Source: Tipula vernalis | Lineage: Eukaryota; Arthropoda; Insecta; Diptera; Tipulidae | DNA: 64,000 nucleotides | Direction: 5' to 3' | NCBI GenBank assembly: GCA_958295665.1 | Contig: OY282558.1 | Location: 47,802,389 to 47,866,388, forward strand | Shown here: positions 33,888 to 44,144 of the stretch, piece by piece | Numbering within the stretch: position 1 is the first letter of the stretch | Layout of the letters: the number at the start of each line of letters is the position of its first letter | Notes under the pieces: model-generated | Seen by the model: the letters and a program-made list of their open reading frames with translations, nothing else | What the model was told of the DNA's origin: nothing | Database searches by the model: none | Program-made: the position numbers and the translations under genes

Positions 33888-35417
33888 TTGAAATTACTCA
33901 AAAACTACAAAAAGGCAAATATGATTCGAATTCAACCTCAGCAGTATCGCGGTATTTCGCGTCGTATCAGTTTATTACGCAAGTTGGTGACAATACGTTT
34001 GGAAAGTTGTGATTCCATGAACGATTATATTTCACAAGCATTTGAAACTGCGAATAAATTAAACAGTATCGGTTTTTCTGTGGCAGATGAATGGCTTGGT
34101 AGCATTTTGTTGGCTGGTTTACCGAATGATTTTGCTCCTATGATAATGGGGCTTGAAAGTAGCGGCATCACAATAACGGGAGATTCAATCAAATCGAAAT
34201 TACTAGATTGCGGTTATGGTTCGAAATCGGTTGGTCAAGGATCAGCGTTCTTTGGAAACAGTGGTAGCAGCAATAAATCAAAATCATCGTCAAAAAGCAA
34301 TGTGAAATGTTTTAATTGTGGTAAACGTGGGCATACGGATAAAGATTGCCGTTCGCCGAAAAGTGAGAATAAGTCACAGCCACAATATAATAAAAATATT
34401 AAAAACCAAAGCCCGTATGCAAATGTTGCATTTTTATCACCGGTTCAGGATTCGGTTCAAGTTACAAGTTTAGCATATTTTTTGAAACAGTGCTATGAAA
34501 GTGAATGGTACATAGATGGTGGGGCATCACAGCATAAGTCACCATTTGAAAATTTGTTCACCGATATAAAATCATCCGAAATTACACAAATTACTTCGAC
34601 AAATTCAAGTAAAGTTCCAGTTAAAGGTGTCGGTAAAATACAAGTGCGTGCAAACGAATTCGAGATAGATTTTAATAATGTTTTGTGCGTTCCTGGTTTA
34701 TCTGCGAACTTGTTGTCAGTAGCACAAATGATAAAAAATGGTAATGAAGTCATATTTGATCCAAATGGATGTCGAATTTTCAATAAATTAAAACAGTTAG
34801 TGTGTGACATTAAATCAGATAATGGTGTATATCGACTTCAGGTGCAACAAGTTAAATGTTTAGCAGCCATGACACAGACAAAGAGTGGTTTATTGTGGCA
34901 TAGAAAGTTGGGTCATATAAACTTTGCGGACATGTGTAAGATGAAAAATGGTTCAGTAAATGGCATCAATTTTAATGATAAAAATGAAATTGAAATTAAA
35001 AATTGTGAGGTTTGCAAAGAAGGAAAGCAAACTCGAAAACCATTTGCTAGTAGCACAACGCGCGCCGATAACATTTTAGATTTGGTTCATTCAGATTTAA
35101 TGGGACCAATGGAAAATAAATCAATCGGTGGTGCTAAATTCATACTTACGTTTATAGATGACCATTCAAGAAAGATTTTCGTGTATTTTTTAAAAGAAAA
35201 GTCTGAAGTGTTCGATCGATTTGTTGGGTTTCAAGCTGTAGTTGAAAAAGAAACGGGAAGAAAAATTAAAGCATTAAGATCAGACAATGGCACAGAGTAC
35301 ATCAATCAAAAGTTCGAGAAGTATTTTAAGATGAATGGTATCAAACATCAAACATCAGTTGTGTATACTCCCGAGCAAAACGATATCGCCGAAAGAACAA
35401 ATCGAAAATTGGTGTAA
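33888..35417 (+). pseudogene. Copia-like element B: gag, protease, integrase (5' truncated, ends at stop)
   Basis: A 509-codon frame. The N-terminus lacks the first part of gag, so the true start is lost. Residues 40-110 are copia-type gag (CDSMNDYISQAFETANKLNS). A CCHC knuckle CFNCGKRGHTDKDC is at 141-154. The protease site WYIDGGASQHKS (D210, with GG for the usual SG) follows. The integrase zinc region has LWHRKLGHINFADM and CEVCKEGKQ, and the core has LVHSDLMGP, FIDDHSRK and LRSDNGTEY. A nonsense codon at 35415-35417 stops the frame right after IAERTNRKLV; translation in the same frame continues with KAKCMLF. Most catalytic residues survive, so decay is recent. Confidence 0.88.
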
Positions 35418-37478
35418 AAGGCTAAATGTATGTTGTTTGATTCGAAGTTGGATGTTTCGTTCTGGGCTGAGGCTATTAACATGGCAACATATATAATAAA
35501 TCGATCAGCAAATGCTATATTAAATACAACAACTCCAGAAGAAGTTTTATCAGGCAATAAAGTTGATGTTAGTCATCTTATGTATTTGGTAGTCCGGTCA
35601 TGGTGCACATCCCAAAGCAAAAACGGAAGAAATGGGATAAAAAGTGAAAGAAATTGGTTTTCGTGGGATTTTCTGAAGGTGCAAAAGGCTATCGTTGTGT
35701 CAATCCGATCAGTAAGAAACTTGATATCAGTCGGGATGTTGTGTTTATAAACGAAAGTGGTTCTGATCAATTTGTTGTAACAGAAGATTCAGGCGATTTA
35801 GAATTAAAGGAGGTATCAAATGAAGTGAGGGACAACGAACAAAGTGTTCCCACAATCAACAATGAACTCGTTACCACTACTCCTGCAAAATCAACTAGTG
35901 AGCCCATCGAAAGTGAATTTGAAGAAACATTGGTTCCATTTGACAGTTCAATTGAAACGATATATGATGACGCAAATGATAAAACCTATAACACAGTGGT
36001 ACTGTTACACCACAACAAACAGTTCGAAGAACAAGTCGTACACCAAAGCAAAAAAAAAATTGATGGATATGTTACATATGGTGCCTGTGGTTTACTTGCT
36101 CAATTGGTCGATTCGCCCAAAAATCGCAAACGAATAAAATCAAAATGGGTGTTTAAACTCAAGCGTGACGAATCTGGAAATGTTACTAGATTTAAAGCAA
36201 GATTGGTTGCGAAAGGTTGCTCGCAGGTCTATGGAATCGATTATGAAGAAGTGTATTCACCAGTGGTACGTTACTCATCGATTCGTTTTGTCATTGCACT
36301 TGCTGTCAAAAATTGTTTGAATATTGATCAGATGGATGCAGTGTCAGCATTTTTGCAGGGTGATTTAAATGAAGACATATATATGGTTCAACCGGAAATC
36401 TTTCACGATGGTACAAATAAAGTCTGTAAGTTAAATAAGGCGATATAAGGTCTTAAACAAAGTGGACGAGTATGGAACGAGAAATTAACAAAGATGTTAA
36501 AGACATACGGCTTAAAGAAATCAATAAATGATCCGTGTGTATGTTGATGACTTCCTGATTTTTTGGAAAAATCAAGTCATGTTGAACAAATTGAAAGAGG
36601 CGTTATGCAATGCATTTAAGATGAAAGACATGGGCATTGCAACTACATGTATTGGTTTGCATGTTACGTACGAGAATAATGGAATTGCCATTGATCAAAA
36701 ATCGTATATATCAGAAGTGATTGGTCGATTTGGTATGGCAAATTCAAATCCAGTTGCAAAACCCAGTGATCCATGTCAAAAGCTGTCTATTACAATGTGT
36801 TCAACAACTGAAGAAGAAAAAGAAGAAATAACGAAAATTCCTTATCAGTCCTTAGTTGGTTGTTTGTTATTCATTGCACAAGGAATTCGGCCAGACATTG
36901 CATATGTACTAAATGATGTGAGTCGTTTCAACTCGAATTACGGACGACCACACTGGACCGCTGTAAAGAGGATATTAAGATATCTAAAAGGAACATTAGA
37001 TTACAATTTGCGTTATTCAAAATCTGATGTAAAGCATTTAACCGAGTATTGCGATGCAGATTGGGCATCAGACATCGACAAGAGACGCTCTTGTACTGGT
37101 TATGTTTTTCAACTAAGTAATGGTGCTATAACCTGGAATAGCAAACGGCAAAGTACTATCGCATTTTCGAGTACGGAATCTGAATACATAGCCGCGTCAT
37201 GGGCGGTTAGAGAAGCGATTTGGCTACAAAATTTAGGTCGTGAATTAGATCCAGACATCGCTCAACCAGCTCATATTCAGATGGACAATCAAAGTGCCAT
37301 CAATTTATCAAAATCGGATGGCTACAATCAAAGAACGAAACATATAGACATCAGGTATCATCATTTGCGACAGAAAATTGAAGATGGTACAATCAATTTA
37401 ACTTATGTTTGGGTGGACCAAAGACGAAATTATGCTCAGTAAAGATGGGATTGAATTTATGAAGCAATAAAAAAATAA
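35418..37478 (+). pseudogene. Copia-like element B: integrase end, RT and RNase H (broken)
   Basis: After the stop, 35418-35594 gives the integrase tail (FWAEAINMATYIINRSANAI). A shift near 35600-35660 leads to 35654-36448, which has SRDVVFINESGS, WVFKLKRDESGNVTRFKARL, VAKGCSQVYGIDYEE and MDAVSAFLQGDL of RT. A nonsense codon follows KLNKAI, then GLKQSGRVWNEKL, then a short deletion. 36528-37442 has the catalytic VYVDDFLIF, the RNase H stretch (YCDADWASDIDKRRSCTGY, FSSTESEYIAASWAVREAIW) and NQSAINL. A final shift leads to SKDGIEFMKQ and a stop near 37468. No LTR is seen on either side. Confidence 0.87.
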
Positions 37479-37499
37479 AATAAACAATCAATTTTAAAA

Positions 37500-38350
37500 G
37501 TGAAATTGATCGAGTGCCGTATAAGTGTTCCTGACGTTTATGTGTTGAAGTTACAAAGAAGTCTATATTGATTGAAACAATTATCTCGTTATTGCAACCA
37601 ACGATTTCTCGATTTATCGAATCAAAATCAAACTATTGCTTATACAGTTTTATTAATATAGATACAATAATTTATCTTGTTCTCTATGTTGATTACATGT
37701 TATTATGCAATTTAAGTGAGCTGCAATTGAATCAGGTCAAGTATCAGCGGTTCAATGAGTTCAAAATGAAAGATGTCGATAAAGTTAAAAAACAACCAAA
37801 GCACGTACATATATCGAGAAAATACTTGAGAAATTTGGCATGAACGATTGCAAATCGACAAAACTGCCCAACCGTACCGTGAACTAATTGGTACTCTGAT
37901 GTAGCTCATGTTAGATTCAAGACCACATATGTGTTATGCTATTGGTTACTTTAGTAGATATTAAGACAGAGCCGGTCCTGAACATTTGTCATACGTGAAT
38001 CAAGTTTTAAGATATTTGAAAGGAACCGCTGACCTTAGACTTGTTTTTCATTGTCAAAACTCAACACCTTTACAAGGCTATGTCGATTTCTATTGGGCAA
38101 ATGAATCGGATAGAAAGTCCACCAGTAGTTTCTTGGTATAGGTTTATGGAAATACAGTTATGTACAAGCAAGAAATATCCTATCGTTACTGTCTATAAGT
38201 AATCTGGTTGAGTAAGATGAAAATAATGAAGAATGGCCTATTAAGTTGCATGAAGACAATCTGGGATCAAACGATCAAAACATATTGATATATCAAGTAT
38301 CATTTCCTAAAAGAGAAAGTTGAACAGAGAAAGTTGGAGCTTATTGCCGT
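37500..38350 (+). pseudogene. Copia-like element A: RT palm to RNase H
   Basis: Resumes element A after element B: VYVLKLQRSLY-LKQLSRYCN near 37530, then SKSNYCLYSFINIDTIIYLV with the degenerate catalytic box YVDYML (second Asp lost) near 37690. FNEFKMKDVDKVK follows. Then, with shifts, come YRELIGTLMYVML, SYVNQVLRYLKGTADLRLVF and an RNase H start. About 60 codons of RT between GYTDTYAAV (33680) and this point are missing, so insertion of B was accompanied by loss of target DNA or the two were joined by recombination. Confidence 0.75.
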
Positions 38351-38390
38351 CTCAATGATCAACTACGCTTTGTTATAAAATTAAAGTTTT

Positions 38391-38754
38391 TGTTAAAAAT
38401 AAAAACCAAAAAAATTTTAATTTCGTTGAACATAACAATAAAGGGATAAGACATCATGATACATGTACGATTTTTACCTTTAAGGCAATAAAAATAGTCG
38501 CATGAAGTAGGTGATATTAAATGCCTTTAAGGCAAAAATAGAAAATTGAACATGGTTCAATTTTGTATACGGCAAATTTTTTTGCCTTTCAGGCAAAATT
38601 ACATAACCTTAAAAAAGTGACATATATTTCCACCAATCAGCGTGCTTTATTTTTTTTACCTTAAAGGGTAAATTTTTGCATGTATCACCACTGCCTTAAG
38701 GATGACCTGCCTTTTGCTTTCGTCGTCAAAACCAAAACTCTGTTGTAACTTACA
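38391..38754 (+). repeat. 3' LTR of copia-like element A with a MITE inside
   Basis: Shares AATTTTAATTTCGTTGAA and the terminal TGTAACTTACA with the LTR remnant at 26053-26148. The extra length is a palindromic insertion (38457-38686). The start is uncertain: TGTTAAAAAT at 38391 is used here by analogy with TGTAAG. Confidence 0.5.
38457..38686. mobile_element. 230-bp MITE with GATACATG ends
   Basis: Left end GATACATGTACGATTTTTAC, right end CATGTATC with TACCTTAAAGG inside: a roughly 28-bp inverted repeat. CCTTTAAGG-like palindromes recur five times in it. The homologous LTR at 26053 lacks this block, which supports it being an insertion. Confidence 0.6.
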
Positions 38755-38813
38755 ATTTGTTGTAGTATTTCGTTTGGTTTAAATGTATTTTGGCTTCAAG
38801 TTTTTGGAACTCG

Positions 38814-38941
38814 TATAATTTCACAAAATTTTTGTTTAACTCTAACCGGTTTCAATCACTTACATGTGATCATCATCAGGTACAATTCGTTTGCAACTTC
38901 GAAACCGGTCGAAAATTAATTAAAAATTATGTGAAATTATA
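38814..38941. repeat. Penelope-type palindromic terminus
   Basis: TATAATTTCACAAAATTTTT at the left pairs with the reverse complement of AAAAATTATGTGAAATTATA at the right. Between them are ACCGGTTTCAATCACTT, ATGTGATCATCATCAGG and CGAAACCGGTCGAA. ATCATCATCAGG plus GAAACCGGT is characteristic of Penelope-like element ends. Confidence 0.45.
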
Positions 38942-39097
38942 TACTGATGTATTACCAGTGTAGTCAATTATTTTCAAAGCCCTCAAGTAGTAAATTATTT
39001 TCCACAATTTGCGAAATAAAATAAAACTCGAATTAACTAATTGGTTTATTTTATTTTGATGACTACCCTGACAGTTTGTTGAACTGCTTTATGCCAA

Positions 39098-40681
39098 CTT
39101 TTTTTTTTTTTATTATTTCTTTTTAATATTATACAAGTAAGGCTTAGCCTTATTAAAATTTCCTTAAAATACAAGAAAACCTTCTTATGTATACTCAATT
39201 CAAATATTCAATTACACAATCTTGATTAAAATTAGAACATTAAATAATTTCATATGACGAATAATAGAATTAAATAAAATTTCAAAAAGGTAAACCAAAT
39301 ACAACATTTACTGTCTAAAACACTTATGTAAACTAAATTTATAAAATTTATAAATCATAAATCATAAATCTGGTTGCATCTACCCGAACAAAATTATCAC
39401 AAAACAATATGAACCAGTATTCCAAAATGAAACAAGTATCAACTTAGAGATGAGAAATATGTGAAGCAATCGTTTTTAAAATTACTTAGACTTTTCTTAG
39501 ATTGTAAATTAGGATTTAATGAGTTCCAAAGTTTAATACCTCGCACAAAAAAAAGATGACTCACGTGCTTTAGTTTTGCAATTTGTAGGAAGACTGATAC
39601 TAGATGTACGAGTCGATCTAAAAAATTTAATCAAATTGAAAAGATATATGGGATTTCAATAATAAATTATTTTATAAAGGAAAATATCCATTATGAACTC
39701 TAAATAATGATATAAATCACACCCCAATATTAAACGAGTATAACTTGAAATTGAATCAGCTCTCTTTTTGTTGTATATATACCGAGTACAAGAATTAAAA
39801 GCGATATTTAATTTTCTGGACGAGGACTTAGAGCAACCAGAATAAATAGGGGCACAGTAGGTTAAATGCGGAGTAATTAATGATCGTATTAATTTCAGCT
39901 TAGCGTCCCGCGGCGTATAGCTTTCATTGGGCCATAGCGTCCTTAACGTAGCATATATTCTACCACATAATTGGGTTACATGATCATCCCAACTAAGTTT
40001 GTTATTCATCAATAACCCCAAGTTCCTAACCGTATCCACAATCTCAATATTCGCATTGCCAATTTTGATATTATAATGCCGAAGGTTGGATAACATTACT
40101 TTATTACTAGTTAGGAATATGGCTTTGGATTTTAAGGGGTTGATTTTAATATGATTGTTATTGCTCCAAATAAAAATTCTTTCAAGTGTATCGTTTATTT
40201 TCAGCACGCAAGCATCCATATCGCTTGCTACTGCCGAGTCATAGATTTGCACATCATCTGCAAAAATATGAAACTTTACCGGAGCCACACTGTTTCTGAT
40301 ATCATTTATAAACATCATAAATAACAAAGGGCCCAAGATTGAACCCTGAGGAACACCAGAAGTCAATAGACTCTCGTTGGAAAATTTTTCATTCAATTTG
40401 ACAATTTAATACCTATCCGATAGATATAAAGCCAAAAGCTTAACCGCAGAATGGGAAAAATTAAAGTTTGAGCGCAACTTATGGAGCAGAACTTTATGGT
40501 TAACACTGTCAAAAGCTTTAGAAAAATCTAGAAGCACAAGCAAAAACACTTTACGTTCTGCAACAGATGAACTCAAATCATCTATAATTTTGATTAAGCC
40601 AAAACTAGAAATATGATTCGTCATCTGAAACTTAGATATTATGTATATGTGTATGTACACAAAAATTTTAGCACACCGCAA
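39098..40681 (-). pseudogene. 5'-truncated non-LTR retrotransposon (RT only)
   Basis: A minus-strand insertion ending in poly(A) (T-run at 39099-39110 on the plus strand). 40681-40406 reads LSSSVAERKVFLLVLLDFSK and AFDSVNHKVLLHKL. A shift near 40400 leads to the open frame 40396-39656 with LLTSGVPQGSILGPLLFMMF, the catalytic HIFADDVQIY, HIKINPLKSKAIF, NLGLLMNNKLSWDDH and a C-terminal tail. The long region 39656-39110 is 3' UTR. The RT fingers, endonuclease and ORF1 are absent, which is typical of aborted reverse transcription. Jockey/CR1-like; I could not find a target duplication. Confidence 0.82.
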
Positions 40682-40689
40682 AAAAGGTA

Positions 40690-41540
40690 TTTTTCAGTTA
40701 GCACCGTCGTTAAGGTGAAATGTAAACTTTAGAGGTATAGTAAAAAAGTGTAAGTGGTCAACGGGGGATTGGGCCACGAGGAGACCAGAAGTCCACCATA
40801 GACTGAGATGGTTGTTAACCGCTTTAAAACAATTAAGAATAGGATTGTTGAAGGGCGAACTTGCAATCTTTTGTAATTATTCTTATTTTATCGCCACGTT
40901 TTCAAATTCGGTTAAAACGCGGTAACAAAATATTCAAATGCTTAGGAAACCCTAAAATTTACAAATTTATTAAATTCTAAATTGCAACAATTTATTTTTA
41001 TTTTTATTTGTATTTTTTCTAAAAATTGAGTTTCAAGATTAACAAAATGTTTAAGTCAATTTCGAAAATATTTGAATCGAATGTTGAAGTTTCGTCAATT
41101 TCTGCAGTATTGACAAACAGATGTATTTTGGTTTAACCACTGTTGACAAATCAAAGAAGTCATTTTGCCCGATTTCGATGATTTCAAAAATGTTGGTAGA
41201 ACTTATACGGATCTGACGATTTGGTATCACTCTCGAGGGTTGTGTATTTGCATATTTATCTTTTTTTCTCCTTACGCTGAATTATAGAGTTATCTATGTA
41301 TATTGCATTCCATATGTGTATGTAATGGCGATTAATTTTATAAGTTCGCAATTTCGTAGGACAATGGTAAAATCAAACAAGATGCAGTTTCATTGCGTGT
41401 AATATGTAGCAAAATGGCTTACTGTTTTTACACAATTGAAAATAGTTGGGATGGTCCAGAGCTGGCGTTTATAAAAGCTAACGTTATTTCGTAGAGGCGG
41501 GGTGGAAAGGCACTGCTGCAAATCAAATAAATAAACATTA
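40690..41540. other. No gene recognised
   Basis: Mixed AT-rich sequence without motifs or repeats that I can name. Confidence 0.45.
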
Positions 41541-41544
41541 ATTT

Positions 41545-42835
41545 GGGTATAGTATTTATCGAATTTATAGAATTTATAAGAACTACGGAATTTAAGGGAT
41601 TTGTAGTGTTTAAAGAACTTACTGAATTTATTTGAATTTAATGAATTCATAGAATTTATAGAACTTATAAAATTTGTAGGACTTATAAAGTTCATAGAAT
41701 TTAAAGAATTTGTTGGATTTATAAAATTGGTAGAATTCAAAGAATTTATACAAATTGTAGGATTTTTAGACTTGAAACAATTTACATCGAATTTATAGAG
41801 TTCAAAGCTATCTAGTCTACAGTTTATAGACAAATTAGAATTTATAAAATTTCTAGAATTCAAAAAAATTATAGAATTTAAGAAAGTTAATAAAATTTTA
41901 AGCTTTATTGATTTTGTAGAATTTACAGAATTTATAGGATTTATAGAATTCACAGAGTTTAAAGAATTTGTAGAATTATTAAAATTTATGCATATTATTG
42001 AATTAACAAAATTTGCAGAATTTATCAAATTTATTGCATTTATAGAGATTAGGGGATTTTTAGAAAAATCTCTGTGACATATTACAATTTAAAAAACTCA
42101 TAGAATCGAAAAAATTTGCAGAATTTATAAAATTCAAAGAATTTATCGTGTTTACCAGAATTTATAGGATTCATAGTATTTATAGAGCTTACTGAATTTT
42201 TAGGCTTTATTGAGTTCATATTAAAATTTATACAATTTTTTGAATTTTTAAAATTTGAAGAATTTATCGAAATTATGGATATTTTAAAATAACTCAAATT
42301 TATAGAATAAAGAATTTATTAAATTTATAGAATTTATTGAATGCATTGAATTATTAAAGTTTATAGGAGTGATCGAAATTTCTAGAATTCAAAGAATTTA
42401 CAAAGTTTATAAAATTTATGGAAGCTATAGGATTTTTATGATAAGTAAAATTTGCAGAATTTTGTTGAATTTATAGAAAAAAACAGATTTGAAACCATTT
42501 ATAGAACTCGAATTTATAGAGTTCATAGATATATAATCGAGTCTAGAGTGTGTAGATATATTACAATTTATTGAATCGGTTATACAAACTAAAGAATTTA
42601 TAGAATTTTTCGAATTTACAGAATTTAGAGGATTTATATAATTTAAAGTGCTTACTGAATTTTTAGGTTTTAAAGAATTCATAGAATTTATAGAAATACC
42701 AAAATTTATAGAATTTTTAAAAATTGTAGAATTCAAAGAATTTATCGAAATTATGAAATTTTTAAAATAAGTCAAATTTGAGTTTATATAGAATTTATAG
42801 AAATGACTTATTTGAAAAAAACAAAAACAAAAAAA
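41545..42835. repeat. Degenerate satellite of a 9-bp word (array 1)
   Basis: Nearly every 9-10 bases is a variant of GAATTTATA. Because the period is a multiple of three, long frames rich in Asn, Ser, Ile and Phe appear on the minus strand; these are by-products. Marker phrases recur at a longer scale, for example GACTTGAAACAATTTA and CTATCTAGTCTA (41770-41830) and their variants near 42485-42545, so the array has a higher-order structure. Confidence 0.85.
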
Positions 42836-42839
42836 AATG

Positions 42840-43250
42840 GTGTTAGTCTCGGGACCCACGACCGAAGTGAAATATACCTAGTTGAGAATTTGAAATTGTT
42901 GGCTTATTTTGGCGTAAATTATACTTCGCCGACAGACATGAATTTGTTCCGCTTATACTTCGCCGATCATTGTTACTGAAGGGCCATGCGGGCATTCAAG
43001 CCACCTCGCATTGCGACCTAAAAGATCTTTTGTGCCATATACTTCACCGATAGACATGAATTTATTCCGCGCGAATTTAGTTCATTTTCAGTATATATTG
43101 GCCCCAAGATAGCAAGCTTTTGAAAACTGAATTAAACCCGATCAAAATTTATTCATTTTAAAGAAGTTTGATGTTGCGTACTTTAAAGAAGTTTGATGCT
43201 GCGTAAATTTTCGGCGGAATTGGTCCCTCGGACTTAATTTGGTCCTTCTA
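42840..43250. repeat. MITE-like region with an embedded I-like 3' tail
   Basis: The phrase TACTTCGCCGACAGACATGAATT and variants occur at about 42930 and 43042, and TTCGGCGGAATTGG near 43203 matches the ends of the ATTCCGCC MITE at 17637. Between them (42965-43030, minus strand) lies AGATCTTTTAGGTCGCAATG followed by CGAGGTGGC, matching the 3' end of the I-like element at 15680-15720. Confidence 0.5.
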
Positions 43251-43640
43251 ATTGTTGTGCTTATTTAGTTTTGTTGTTGTTCTGAACTGATTTTTTTTAA
43301 GTACATTTGCCTATCAAAACAAGTAAAAGTTTCTAAAAGACCCTTTCTGAATAGGACAAATATAAATATACACAATACCCTAATAAAACATAATTAAATC
43401 AAAACGATTACAACAAACTCAAAAGGGTACATAATATCAAGATCAACATAATAATTTGCAAACAAAATCAGCTGATGTATTTATTTACTTATCGTTTTGT
43501 TTGTTTAGCATCTTCATGCACCTTTTCAATCTTTCATTGTGATTCAATCTCATTGCAGTATTATACCACGAAGTAACCTGTAAATTACTTTTGCAAGTGT
43601 TAGATTGTATCTTTAATTGTTTAGACTGCAGAGGACAAAG
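43250..43640. other. No gene recognised
   Basis: Unique-looking AT-rich spacer inside the satellite region. Confidence 0.4.
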
Positions 43641-43649
43641 CATTTGTTT

Positions 43650-44015
43650 TCCTTGTAAATCAAAATTTCATCAAAATCGGATAAGAAGTGGCCAAGTTCT
43701 TTTCCTAGTTGCCCATAATCGAGAACTTTATTTAAAAATCATTTTAGAATTCCATTTCAATTGTACATCCTGAATTTCATCAAAATGGGATAAGAAAACT
43801 CAAAATTCTTCCCTAATTGGCCATATTCCAGTACTTTATCTAAAAATCATTAAATGGCCGAAATATCATCAAGAAATGGTCAAGTTCCTTCCTAATTATT
43901 CCAGAAGTTCCAGAACTATCCCAGACAATTTCCAACGTGCATGCTGAATTTCTTTAAAATATTTCAGAACTTCGTCTAAAAATCATTTGAGAATACCATT
44001 TCAACGGACAAGTTT
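43650..44015. repeat. Degenerate tandem repeat, unit about 110 bp
   Basis: Three to four diverged copies share, in order, AATTTCATCAAAAT, GGATAAGAA, AAGTTCTTTCCTAATT, CCAGAACTTT, CTAAAAATCATT and GAATTCCATTTCAA. They start near 43660, 43770 and 43870, with a partial one near 43945. Confidence 0.55.
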
Positions 44016-44144
44016 TTGGTCCCGTCGATGTCCGTTGTAGTGAGGTTTCTCTGTATTACGTATGTATCTTGTTATTTTTTTTTAGTGGCGACCGACAAAT
44101 TTTCGTTACATCGGTTTTAAATGCTATAAGGCTGCCATAAAAGT

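Noticed and set aside
41390..42859. Asn/Ser/Ile-rich frames of 212, 71 and 144 codons as a low-complexity protein
   Set aside because: They are the translation of a 9-bp satellite whose period is a multiple of three; equivalent frames appear on the other strand too.
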